Assembly (NCBI GenBank): GCA_027924585.1
Contig: BSBM01002084.1
Coordinates: forward strand, 62,001 to 126,000
Direction: 5' to 3'
DNA: 64,000 bases
DNA from: Larix kaempferi
Lineage: Eukaryota > Streptophyta > Pinopsida > Pinales > Pinaceae
Below the pieces are notes generated by a model. It saw nothing but the letters and a program-made list of their open reading frames with translations. It was not told the DNA's origin and did not search any database. Below are positions 1-10,760 of the stretch, piece by piece (position 1 is the first letter of the stretch; every line of letters starts with the position of its first letter). The translations under genes and the position numbers were made by a program.

Positions 1-608
1 TTAATATTTTGCAAACCTTGAGTTTTTATCTATTTTTCCCTTTATCCTAAAGTTTTTGGTTTATTTTTTGATTTCATGTTTTTAATATTCTAAGTATTTA
101 CAATATTTAGATTTTAGCCTATGCTCCTATAGGATGTTTTCGATTTCATTCAAAATATGTTTTGCTTTGCATATATTTCATGTGAACTGACACCATATGA
201 TAATTATTCAAAACAATGGGTACGATTCCAGCTTGCCAAACATTATTATCTTGCAGGTGCCATTATTTCATCAAGCGGATTTTAGAATTGATGTTTGATT
301 TGAGCCATGACATCTCGTCTCAACAACGCCATAGATGTAACATTTGTTTGGGGCCATGATACAATATGATTTTTTCATCTTACCTTCTGTACTTGGTAAG
401 AATTTATACTGTTGTGAAGAAATTATAATTTGGATAAGCAGTGATCCTGAATAGTACTGCAATGAAACCCCATTTCCTTCCCATGATTGTCTGTTATTGA
501 TAAATCAATTCTCTCTCAGAAAGTTGAGGTATTGTGGTGTTAGGGTTTCAGGAAAACTTTCCTCGGAGCTCTGTTTCAAGCATTGCTTCCTCAGTCACGT
601 TTACAGTT

Positions 609-2267
609 ATGGAAGAACAGAAGAAGCCTCGACCAAGTGGACATTTGCTCAGAATTCAACCTAAAAGCATTGAATGGATGAAGGAACTTCCTGTGGCTGC
701 TGAAAAACTCAAAGAAAGAGGATGGTTTACTATGTTTGAAAGGATGGGTGATCATCATGAGCAAGTTTCAAGGGCTTTCTGCCAAAATTTCAATGGGTCG
801 ACAGTTAAAATTGGTATGCTTAAATTTTCTGTGACAGAGTTGTCCATATCTCAAGCCATCGGTGTAAACCCTGTAGGAGAGAAATGGTATAAACGTCAAA
901 CCATTCATGAGGACTATAGACAATACCTCTTGCCAACGCATCAAGATCCAGATTGGAGTCAAGGTATACCTAGTGTTTTCTTACAGGGGCAGTGGCAAGA
1001 TATCCTATATATCATACAAAGATATATCACCTGCGAGGGAAGATTTACAAATGTCTACAGGTATCATATGAGGCTTCTACAACATGTTTCAGGTATCAAA
1101 GATCTGAATCTTCCATTTTTCTTGTTCAAAAGTCTGGAAAAAATGTCTTCTAGGGTTCGTAAGCATCCCAGCTCTGATAGCCACAATATATACCATCATG
1201 GTTTAATTAAATTACTAATTGAACAAGAATTGAAGAAGGGGGAAAATTCCTGGTCATATTTAATATTTTGGTCGGGTTTTAAAGGAGAGTTGGTAGAAAT
1301 CAAAGGCAAGAAAAAGTCAAAATTGTCTAAGAAAAAGTCCAACGAATGTTCGGGCAGTAAAAAGAAAGATTCCAAACCAGAAAACGATGAAGGACAAGAG
1401 AAGATCAATAAAATGGAGGTGATCGAAAATGACAATTCTGTAATGAGTCCAACAGTTGCAATAGAGGGTAAAGAGCCTGATGGGGTTTGTTCTTTTCAGG
1501 TATTATTAGAGCAGAAAGAAGAAATATTTGAACCCCATAAAGTTTGTGCTGGGTCCAAAACTTGATCTATAAATAAGCTCCGAATGAATATGAAGGCATT
1601 GCTGAATATGAAATTCAAAAAAGATCAGGTCATAGACTTAAAGGATTCTTCTATAGAGGACGAGGAAGATAAAAAGTCTAAGAAATTAGAGTCTGTTGTG
1701 CGTCAGGATTTAAATAATATTGAACAAAGGCTCAAAAAAGTTCTAGAAATCATCCCTAAAGGTTACATCCAAGCATTTGAAAATGGAAACATGATTGAAA
1801 ATACTAATTCAGTTTTCTCACATGTAGAAGTTGGAGAATAATCCAAGAAGATATCAGATTATCTTGAGAATTTTGCTCCAGGATTTAATGATGAAGAGAT
1901 GACCTGTCAAGAACCTGAGGATAAAATGGAAAAGTTAGAAGAAATGAAAGATAAGACAGAGATGAACCATTTCAAATAGCATAATGAACATATCAATATG
2001 ATAAATGATGGTTTGGTGAAATCAAATATGATGCTGAAGCAAGATTTGCGGGAGTTAAATAAGAACTATGCAGAGGCGATTCAGTTAGCAGATAAAGCTG
2101 TTAAGAGAAGAAACATAGCTCAGAAGTAGAATGAACAATTAGAGAAAAATCAAGAAGAGCTCGAGCTGAAGGTGAAACTCATGCAAAAAGAATTGAATAG
2201 GCTGCGAAAGAAATCAGAAGCCCTAGATGGACTGGCCACTCTAGCAGAAGCAACAAGGAGACTCTAA
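609..2267 (+). pseudogene. U3-embedded reading frame, copy 1 (PMD-like protein with charged coiled-coil tail)
   Basis: A frame of 553 codons runs from ATG 609 to TAA 2267, interrupted by in-frame stops at 1563, 1839, 1978 and 2128. The second LTR has sense codons at all four places, so this was once a single open frame. ATG 609 is favoured over earlier non-ATG starts because a one-base indel separates the two copies just upstream. Residues 1 to about 230 look like a compact globular domain (motifs KERGWFTMFERMG and LSISQAIGVNPVGEKW). The rest is lysine- and glutamate-rich with a probable C-terminal coiled coil. The N-terminal half resembles the antisense gene of element D and, more distantly, the plant mobile domain. 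I cannot assign a function. Confidence 0.75.
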
Positions 2268-2915
2268 GAGGGTTTTTGTCTTGACATGTGTCAAGTAGAG
2301 TTTAGACTATATCTTTTATGATTTTCTTTTGCTATATTTAGAAGACTTAGCCTTAAAAAGTGGATCTTGGAAACAAACTTGGGGGAACCTATCTTTTATT
2401 TTAAATGCTATATATTATGTAATATTTTGAAGACAATGGGGACACACATGGGAGTCGAATTGCTGAGAGACTGTGGAGATTATCAATTGTTACTTGTGTA
2501 AGAACTTCTCTTGCATTTTTGAATAATAGTTAATATACTATAGGGAGCTAGGCCTTTGATCTATTATTTTTTTTAATGTTCTCTGGTTCAGTTTGAACTC
2601 TTTATGCATTGGATGTTATGTAGATGTTTTCTATATTTCCTGTCATGTATTAATGTGGATATTGAATGCTTATTGATATTTGAAAAGTTTTTTCAAAGAC
2701 TCATACCTTTCATATGTATGCTACAGATATGAACTGTTTGTTTATTGTTTGCAGTTATATATGTATTGAAAGTTTATCTCTTGTACCTTAATGCTCTGTC
2801 ATCCATTACTGCAAGAATCTTGTCTTTTACATTTGTAGTTATGAAGTATTTAGACATTGTATCTCTGCCATGCTATCCTTATTTATTTGATTTACATTAT
2901 TATCCAAACAAAACC

Positions 2916-2923
2916 TATAAAAA
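2916..2923 (+). promoter_or_regulatory. TATA box of element A, 5' LTR
   Basis: TATAAAAA lies about 70 bases before the LTR end and is conserved in the 3' LTR at 16112-16119. It would place the RNA start near 2945-2955, giving an unusually short R-U5 segment. It also means the U3 reading frame lies upstream of the element's own promoter. Confidence 0.5.
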
Positions 2924-2997
2924 CATACTTTTATTTGAGGTGCCTGAACCCTGCTACTCCTCTAGTCTAGGTAGCAGACTTTAGGGAAAACATCTTT

Positions 2998-3015
2998 TGG
3001 CGACCATACTGGGGA
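2998..3015 (+). promoter_or_regulatory. Primer-binding site of element A (tRNA-Arg-like)
   Basis: The stretch TGGCGACCATACTGGGGA matches the plant tRNA-Arg primer site (TGGCGACTCCGCTGGGGA, present unchanged in element D) in the first seven and last seven bases, but differs in the four middle bases. It begins five bases after the LTR end. The bases from here to 3136 are untranslated leader. Confidence 0.65.
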
Positions 3016-3136
3016 GGAAGCATACAGATTCTTCCTCTGTTTTAAATTGACTAAGAGCTGAATTGTTGGGTGAACAATATCAGTGAATGGCTGTTAGACT
3101 ACAATTTTCACCTGGTTTTAATAAAAGGGAGCAGCT

Positions 3137-4660
3137 GTGGCTCCAAAAAAGGTTGGGACAAGGGCTAACCCTTCATCGCCTCTACTTCCAGGAGTTCTAG
3201 GTCCCGAAAAAATACTGAGAGATGCTAGGAAGCAATTAAGTTCTACTGCATCAGGTAGATTTTTGTATACTTCATCTTTAGTGATCCCAGATCCTTCACA
3301 ATTTGGTTTTCCTTCTGAAAATCCACCTACTGAAGAAAGTGAACAAGACTTGTCTTTTCCTACCACTCAGATTGATAAATTTCAAGTCTTTACAAACCCC
3401 TTATTATCTGAAGAGGAAGTCAAAGCTGAGTTCTTATTTTCACCTTACATTCCTCTTACAAGTAGAACCCCACTTCCTCAATCCAAGTTTAAAACTTCCC
3501 CTTCTGCATCAAACCAATCTAGTTCAAGCTCAATTAAACCAAGTCTCACTAGCTCAAAAATGGCTGGCCAACCCCCTAATTATATGGAACGTATAGTAGC
3601 TGCTAGGTATGCCCCACTGGTTATGCCTCAACCATTTCATGCTCTACCTGGGGGAGACTATCCGAAGTATCTCCCTAAATTCAATGCTCAAGGAGAAGTA
3701 ACTGTAGAAGAACATTGGAATTCTTTCTTTAGTTATGCAGATAATCTCAATATTGAAGCTCAGGATGTATGGATGAGAATGTTTGTTCAGAGCTTAGATG
3801 GAGAAGTTAGAAAATGGTTTAGAGAATTGCCTGAAGGATCAATAGATGGCATAGAAGCATTAGAGGAAGTATTCATGAAGCGATGGGGTGATACAAAATA
3901 TCTTCTTTATTACATTACTGAATTTGGGGCTCTTAAAAGAAAGAAGGATGAACCAGTTGCTGAATTTTCAAAAAGGTTTAATAAAATGTACACCAAAATA
4001 CCAACAGAAATTAAACCTACAGAAACCTCTGCTAAACTTACCTATGCAAACTCATTTGATTCTAAGTTTTCATTGCATCTGAGAGAAAGAAGGGAAATGA
4101 CTTTATTTAGTATGCAGGAAGCTGCATTAGAGGTATAATCAAACATGCTGTCACCAAGTAAGCTTAAAGAACAATCATAATACTTTAACCAAGATAAAAA
4201 GGGAAAGAAAGAGATGCCATCAGCTTCAATGGGTAAGACACCAGACAAAGTAGAGGAGATGAATAAGGTGATAAAAAATTTGTCTGCCAAAATCAACAGA
4301 TTAGAAATGAAAAATAAAAATCTAAGTCGACCTTTGCCAGAAGGAAATCCTAATAAGAACAGATGACCTTTTGTACCAAGGTTTGTGCCCAGGGAAAGGA
4401 GGAATAATGATATGCAAAGAGAAAGAAATAATAATGAAGACCAAAGAGTTCAGCCCCATTTTCAGAATAATTTAGTTGAAGAAGAGGAGATTGAGGAATT
4501 GGAAAATGAAGAGTTGGATCAGAACATTAACCATCTTGAAGAAGAGTCATATGAGAGTTTCCTCACCAAAGATCAATATCAAAATTCCAAAATTATGTAT
4601 GGTTCTTATACTTCTCCAGCTGATATCTATCAGACAGATCCGAAGAGTCTTACAATCTGA
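3137..4660 (+). pseudogene. Gag of element A (Ty3/Gypsy gag domain), broken
   Basis: The frame is open from about 3120 to a stop at 4136. The first residues after GTG 3137 (APKKVG) suggest that an original ATG changed to GTG. A serine- and proline-rich N-terminal part is followed by a typical Ty3/Gypsy gag core near residues 190-300, with motifs EHWNSFFSYADNL and KWFRELPEG. Further in-frame stops at 4136, about 4180 and about 4364 separate this from a glutamate-rich gag tail at 4385-4660 in the same frame. No CCHC zinc knuckle is visible. A one-base shift near 4640 then leads into the protease frame. Gag would form the particle shell; this copy is not functional. Confidence 0.7.
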
Positions 4661-4785
4661 GGCCTAGTGTTGAATAAGTTGCTCAAACTCCTAGAAAGAA
4701 AGTTACTTTTCCTAATAAACAATATCCAAATCCATCATCAGAGAAGAAGCAGAATCACAGGTTTGATAAAGCTAAAATTACAGAA

Positions 4786-6042
4786 TTGGAAGAAGTGAAT
4801 AAAAGTAATCAGCATTTTAGCTTTGAAAATGAACTAAGTAAAGTGAAGATTCCTATTCCCTTGAAAGAACTTATGAAGATTCCATCATTTAGAGACCCTG
4901 CTTGTAGGACGTTGAAAACACAAGTTAATGAAATATCTTCTAATGTCATAAATTTACATGGTGAGCATCCTACTATTTTGGTTGGTTCTGCCTCACTCGA
5001 CAAAGTTGAAAAGAAATCAGATTCCCTTCCTCCTTTCTATGTTACCTTAACAGTTCATGAGCAATTACTTCATAATTGTTTACTGGACTCTGGAGCTTCT
5101 CATAACCTAATGTCTCAATCTGTGATGGAAGCCCTTGGTCTGAGTATCACTAGACCTTATCATGATTTATTTGCTTTTGACTCAAGAGTAGTTCAGTGTT
5201 TAGGGATGATAAAAGACCTTGTTGTTAATTTGACACAATTAGCTATGAAAAGCATTATGATAGACGTGGTTGTTGCCGATATTACACCCAAGTTTGGTAT
5301 GTTGCTTTCTAGATCATGGGCAAAAAGAGTGGGGGGCACTTTACAAATGGATTTATCCTATGCTACCATTCCAATTTTTGGAGGAGAACAAAGGAGGCTT
5401 TACAAAGAATTATATTTACCATACTTAGTAAGTGACAGCAATAACCCAACAAATCATCCAGTATACGTTGTAGAGGAAGACTTGGGATCATGTATTTTGC
5501 ATTTAAATGAAGAAACATCTGGTGTTCTGAGGGTTGAAAAAGAAAAATCAGTCCGTTATAATACTACAAAACAAGATGAATTGTGGCAAATGTACTTTGA
5601 TGGTTCTTCATCTAAGGAAGGAACAGGAGTTGGAATTGTTCTCATCTCTCCTGAAGGAGAAAATATTTGTTTGATGTATAAATTGGAATTCCAAACAACT
5701 AACAATATAGGAGAATATGAAGCATTAGTACTGGGATTAAGAGCTGCAAAAGATTTGGGAATTCAACAGTTGGCTATTTTATGCGACTCCGAATTGGTTG
5801 TTCAGCAGGTCAGAAATGCATATCAGGTAAAGAAGCCACTTTTAAAAGTCTATAGAAATGAAGTATGGGATTTAATGGACAATTTCTTTTCAGCATTTAA
5901 TATCTCTTTCATTCCTAGAGATCAAAATCAAACCGCAGACTCATTGGCTCTAACAACAACATTTTTTATAGTCCCACATAACACTCAACTTAGGTATCGA
6001 ATTGAAGTCAGGCATGGGATAGCATCAAGAAGTTACTCTTAG
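4786..6042 (+). pseudogene. Protease joined directly to archaeal-type RNase H (element A pol remnant)
   Basis: One open frame of 418 codons carries an aspartic protease (LLDSGASHNLMS, about residues 100-112). It then runs without a break into an RNase H of the archaeal type at about residues 265-390. The four acidic RNase H sites are present: FDGSS, GEYEAL, CDSELVV and the final D in NQTADSLA. No reverse transcriptase or Gypsy-type RNase H lies between, so a large deletion removed them while leaving the frame open. The frame continues upstream to about 4675, where TAA replaces a likely CAA. In this element the extra RNase H precedes integrase, unlike element D. The stop at 6040 follows a second deletion that removed the integrase core. 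Confidence 0.75.
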
Positions 6043-6551
6043 AAAATAAAAAGGCATGGGATAGTAAGTTGAAATATGCACTTTGGGCTGATCGTATCAC
6101 TACAAAAACGGCTATTGGAACCTCTCCTTTCCAGCTTGTTTATGGAACTGAAGCAGTTTTTTTTATAGAGTTGGGTCTTCCTGTCATGAAATTTATGCAA
6201 GATAATCTTCAAGAGCCAAATCAGATAGAGAGGAGAATTTTCCAAATGATTGAACTCCAGCAGGAAAGAGAACTGCTTGTTGAAAAGGCTCATTTGTATA
6301 AAGACAAGGTAAAACAAAGTTTTGATAAAGGGGTCAAAGAAAACAATTTCTTTCTGGATGATTTAGTACTTAGGTGGGATGCAAGGAGAGAGGAAAAATC
6401 AAAACATGGTAAGTTTGATCACTTATGGCTTGGTCCTTTCAGAATTGTCAGAAGTTTGGAAAATAATACATTTGTTCTTCAGAATTTGGAAGGTGATGAG
6501 TTAGCAGGACCTGTCAATGGACAGTTCCTAAAGCATTTCTATACCCAATAA
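6018..6551 (+). pseudogene. Integrase C-terminal remnant of element A
   Basis: Reading from about 6018 in the third frame gives the last part of the integrase fold (WADRITTKTAIGTSPFQLVY) and the C-terminal GPF-type DNA-binding module (WLGPFRIVRSLENNTF), ending FLKHFYTQ at 6551. The zinc-binding N-terminus and the catalytic core are missing. A 12-base direct repeat (GGCATGGGATAG) at about 6013 and 6051 lies at the deletion junction. From 6552 to 6716 I see only the short 3' untranslated segment. Confidence 0.75.
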
Positions 6552-7372
6552 GATAGTAGTAGGTTTTTGCACATTGTAAATACCATCAAGTTGCAGTTTG
6601 TTCAAATAAGAGTCCATAGCCCGATGGATCAGTAGATTTTTTGATAGAAAATAAGGCACTGGAACTACGGTTCTTGGCAAATCACAGCGAAATTCCATCC
6701 CCCAGTTGGAGCCAATGTTTGACCTAGGTCTGATATCTTACCTATTAGGATACTTTTTATACCTTTTAATATTCTGCAAACCTTGAGTTTTTATCTATTT
6801 TTCCCTTTATCCTAAAGTTTTTGGTTTATTTTTTGATTTCATGTTTTTAATATTCTAAGTATTTACAACATTTAGATTTTAGCCTATGCTCCTATAGGAT
6901 GTTTTCGATTTCATTCAAAATATGTTTTGCTTTGCATATATTTCGTGTGACCTGACAACATGTGATAATTATTCAAAAGAATGGGTACGCTGCCAACTTG
7001 CCAAACATTATTATCTTGCAGGTGCCATTATTTCATCAAGGGGATTTTGGAATTGATGTTTGATTTGAGCCATGACATTTGGTCTCAATGACGCCATAGA
7101 TGTAACATTTGTTTGGTGCCACGATACAATATGATTTTTTCATCTTACCTGCTGCACTTGGTAAGAATTTCTACTGCTGCGAAGAAATTATGATTTGGAT
7201 AAGCAGAGGTCTTGAATAGTACTGAAACGAAACCCCATTTCCTTCCCATGATTGCCTGTTATTGACAAATCAATTCTCGCTCAGAAAGTTGAGGTATTAT
7301 GGTGCTAGGGTTTCAGGAAAAGTTTCCTCAAAGCTCTGTTTCAAGCATTGCTTCCTCAGTCACGTTACAGTT

Positions 7373-9022
7373 ATGGAAGAATAGAAGAAGCCTCGACCGA
7401 GTGGACATTTGCTCAGAATTGAACCTAGAAGCGTTGAATGGATGAAGGAACTTCCCGTGGTTGTTGAAAAACTCAAAGAAAGAGGATGGTTTACTATGTT
7501 TGAAAGGATGGGTGATCATCATGAACAAGTTTCAAGGGCTTTCTACCAAAATTTCAATGGGTCGACAATTAAAATTGGTATGCTTAAATTTTCTAGGACA
7601 GAGTTGTCCATTTCTCAAGCCATCAGTGTAAACCCTGTAGGAGAGAAATGGTATAAAAGTCAAACCATTCATGAGGACTATAGCCAATACCTCTTGCCAG
7701 CGCATCAAGATCCAGATTGGAGTCAAGGTATACCTAGGTTTTTCTTACAGGGGCAGTGGCAGGATATCCTATATATCATACAAAGATATATCACCTTTGA
7801 GGGAAGATTTGCAACTATCTACAGGTATCATATGAGGCTTCTACAACATGTTTCAGGTATCAATATTCCATTTTTCTTGTTCAAAAGTCTGGAAAAAATG
7901 TCTTCTAGGGTTCGAAAGCATCCTAGCTCTGATAGCCACAATATATACCATCATGGTTTAATTAAATTACTAATTGAACAAGAATTGAAGAAGGGGGAAA
8001 ATTCCTGGTCATATTTTATATTTTGGTCGGGATTTAAAGGAGAGTTGGGAGAAATCAAAGGCAAGAAAAAGTCAAAATTGTCTAAGAAAAAGTCCAACGA
8101 ATGTTCGGTCAGTAAAAATAAAGATTCCCAACCAGAAAACGATGAGGGACAAGAGAAGATCAGTAAAATGGAGGTGCCCGAAAATGACATTTATGTAATG
8201 ATTCCAATAGCTGAAACAGAGGTTAAAGAGCCTTATGGGTTTTGTTCTTTTCATGTATTATCAGAGCACAAACAAAAAATATTTGAACCCGATAAAGTTT
8301 GTGCTAGGTCCGAAACTCGATCTGTAAATAAGCTTAGAATGAATATGAAGGTATTGCTGAATCCAAAATTCAAAAAAGATCAAGTCATAGACTTACAGGA
8401 TTCTTCTACAGAGGATGAGGAAGATAAGAAGTCTAAGAAATTAGAGTCTGCTGCGCGTCAGGTTTTAAATAATATTGAACAAATTCTAAAAAAAGTTCCC
8501 TAAATCATCCCTAAAGGTCACATCCAAGCATTTGAAAATGGGAACATGATTGAAAATACTAATTCAGTTTTCTCAAGTGTAGAAGTTGGAGAATCATCCA
8601 AGAAGATATCAGATTATCTTGAGAATTTTGCTCCAGGGTTTAATGATGAAGAGATGACCTGTGAAGAACCTGAGGATAAAATGGAAAATTTAGAAGAAAT
8701 GAAAGATAAGACAGAGATGAACCATTTCAAACAGCAGAATGAACATATAAATCTGATAAATGATGGTTTGGTGAAAGCAAATACGATGCTGAAGCAAGAT
8801 TTGCAGGATTTAAATAAGAACTATGCAGAGGCGATTCAGTTAGCAAGTAAAGTTGTTAAGAGAAGAAAGATAGCTCAGAAGCAGAATGAATAATTAGAGA
8901 AAAATCAAGAAGAGCTCGAGCTAAAGGTGAAACTCATGCAAAAGGAATTGAATAGGCTGTGAAAGAAATCAGAAGCCCTATATGGACTGGCCACTCTGGC
9001 AGAAGCAGCGAGGAGACTCTAA
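7373..9022 (+). pseudogene. U3-embedded reading frame, copy 2
   Basis: This is the 3' LTR copy of the frame at 609-2267, 550 codons from ATG 7373 to TAA 9022. It is broken at different places: TAG at 7382 (CAG in copy 1), TAA at 8501, TAA at 8891 and a TGA near 8960 (CGA in copy 1). Three codons present in copy 1 near residue 167 are deleted here. Because the breaks are private to each copy, the frame was intact when the element inserted. The total length and both ends agree between copies once the three-codon deletion is counted. Confidence 0.75.
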
Positions 9023-9223
9023 GAAGGTTTTTGTCTTGAAATGTGTCAAGTAGAGTTTAGACTATATCTTTTTTTATTTTCTTTTGGTATATTTAGAAGA
9101 CTTAGCCTTAAAAAGTGGATCTTGGAAACAAACTTGGGGGATCCTATCTTTTATTTTAAATGCTATATATTATGTAATATTTTGAAGACAATGGGGACAC
9201 ACATGGGAGTCAAATTGCTGAGA

Positions 9224-9724
9224 TGTTAAGTTTAAACCAATTAGAGTAGCAAGATCATTGAAAGAAACATAATCACAAGATAGACACAGAATTTACCCTG
9301 GGAAACCCTCATGGGGTAGAAAACCCAGCAAAGCTTTCCTCAATAAGATGATCAACCAAAAATCAAGATGTACTCCAAGACTTGTCCTTCTTCTCTACCT
9401 CCCATGCAGACCTCCCAGGCACAAGTGCGCTACTTTCTGAGTTGAGGAAGTGTGTCAAATGAGAAGCTCTCCTCCTCTACTTATACTAGTTCCCGACTGA
9501 CCAAAATCCCTAATGGGGCCGACCTCTCCTAGTGAAGTCTAATAACCCCTAAATAATAAACTCAGGGCCGACCCCCACATGGTGTGTCTAATAAACCTGG
9601 TTACCACAATCCCTCAGAGGAATAAACTTCTCTGGATACATAATAGAATAACCTCGGAGGGATGAACCATCTCCGGAATAATAAAGTACAAATATAATAT
9701 TCTTAGAAGTTACAATATTCAACA
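9224..9724 (-). repeat. 3' LTR of element B
   Basis: The 501-bp repeat runs TG to CA and matches 15160-15659 closely. Read on the minus strand it follows the polypurine tract AAGGGGGAG (complement of 9725-9733). A TATAAG box can be read on the minus strand around 9480-9485. Confidence 0.9.
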
Positions 9725-10075
9725 CTCCCCCTTAATGAGAAGGATATTATAACAACATCTGCAGGAGCAAGGAGTCATCGACTACATCATACATGATACA
9801 TCTGTATATCATCGGAAGCTTTCTTCACTACATCATCAGCATCGTCATCATACGATCATCAACATCGTCATCATCATCATCATCACACAATCATCAGCAT
9901 CATCATCATACGATCATCAGCATCGTCATCATCATCATCATCTCATGATCATCAGCATCGTCATCACACGATCATCAACATCGCCATCATACGATCATCA
10001 ACATCGTCATCATCATCGTCATCACACGATCATCAGCATCATCCTCATACGATCATCGGCATCAGGATCATCTCA
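9725..10075 (-). repeat. TCATCA-rich microsatellite tract in the 3' non-coding region of element B
   Basis: From about 9830 to 10075 the plus strand is a long imperfect run of CATCAT, CATCG and ATCATAC units. The part at 9725-9830 holds the polypurine tract and short unique sequence. The short frames that cross it are compositional. Confidence 0.8.
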
Positions 10076-10174
10076 ATCTACACCATCTGGATCATCTCGA
10101 TCTACATTACAGGATGATCAATCCTGATCCTTTTAAGACAAGTCCATGTCTGGGGATGATGCAATCCTGACCAC

Positions 10175-10430
10175 AGTGCTAGTCCTTTTTCATACTGGAT
10201 GTGACCTAGACTAGATCCAGGATTTAATCACCACAGAGCAAGTCCTTTTTCATACTGGATGCATCTCGACTACAAAGCCATCCCTTTTTCATGTTGGATG
10301 TACCATATCTACAGAGCCAGCCCTTTTTCATGCCGGATGTACCACATCTACAGAGCCAGCCCTTTTTCATGCTGGATGTACCACATCTACAGAGCCAACC
10401 CTTTTTCATGTTGGATGTATCACATCATCA
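10175..10430 (-). repeat. Minisatellite of about 39-bp units in element B
   Basis: About six head-to-tail units share the core CCCTTTTTCATGCTGGATGT. The last four are 39 bp long and nearly identical, and the first two are degenerate. There are no spacers, so this is a tandem array and not CRISPR. It lies between pol and the 3' LTR. Confidence 0.85.
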
Positions 10431-10440
10431 ATATATGTAT

Positions 10441-10615
10441 ACATATCATCGATACAAGTATCCTCATCAATAAATATATCATCAAAGCATGTATCCTCAT
10501 CAATACATATATCATCAAAGCATGTATCCTCATCAATACATATATCATCAAAGCATGTATCCTCATCAATACATATATCATCAAAGCATGTATCTTCATC
10601 AATACATATATCACC
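10441..10615 (-). repeat. Minisatellite of 33-bp units in element B
   Basis: Five or so tandem 33-bp units contain CATGTATCCTCATCAATACA followed by TATATCATCAAAG. The array directly follows the 39-bp array and differs from it in sequence. From 10616 to 10760 I see AT-rich unique sequence only. Confidence 0.85.
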
Positions 10616-10760
10616 AAGGTAAAAACAAGTAATATAAGTGTTCTAAGTATAAGAATCCTAAATCTAAATAATCTAAGCATAAATATCTAATAGTGGTAAA
10701 CGCGTATCCTCATCATTGACCTTGCTGTCGATGAGGGCAATCTCATCATCAGTGACGATA

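Larger units (their letters stand above)
1..2992 (+). repeat. 5' LTR of element A (about 3 kb, start cut off)
   Basis: Base 1 corresponds to about base 6766 in the 3' copy, so fewer than about 50 bases of the LTR are missing. The LTR ends in CA at 2991-2992, five bases before the primer-binding site. The only good TATA box that both copies share is about 70 bases from the end, so nearly the whole LTR would be U3 and R plus U5 would be very short. Bases 1-608 are AT-rich with no gene that I can see. Bases 2268-2915, after the U3 reading frame, also show nothing else. Scattered substitutions against the 3' copy indicate an old insertion. Confidence 0.85.

Noticed and set aside
10175-10615. Regular repeats resembling a CRISPR array
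   Set aside because: Units are head to tail with no unique spacers and lie within a plant Copia element; they are minisatellites.
10224-10690. Open frames on both strands across the minisatellites
   Set aside because: The repeated peptides follow from unit lengths divisible by three (39 and 33); no domain or conservation supports coding.
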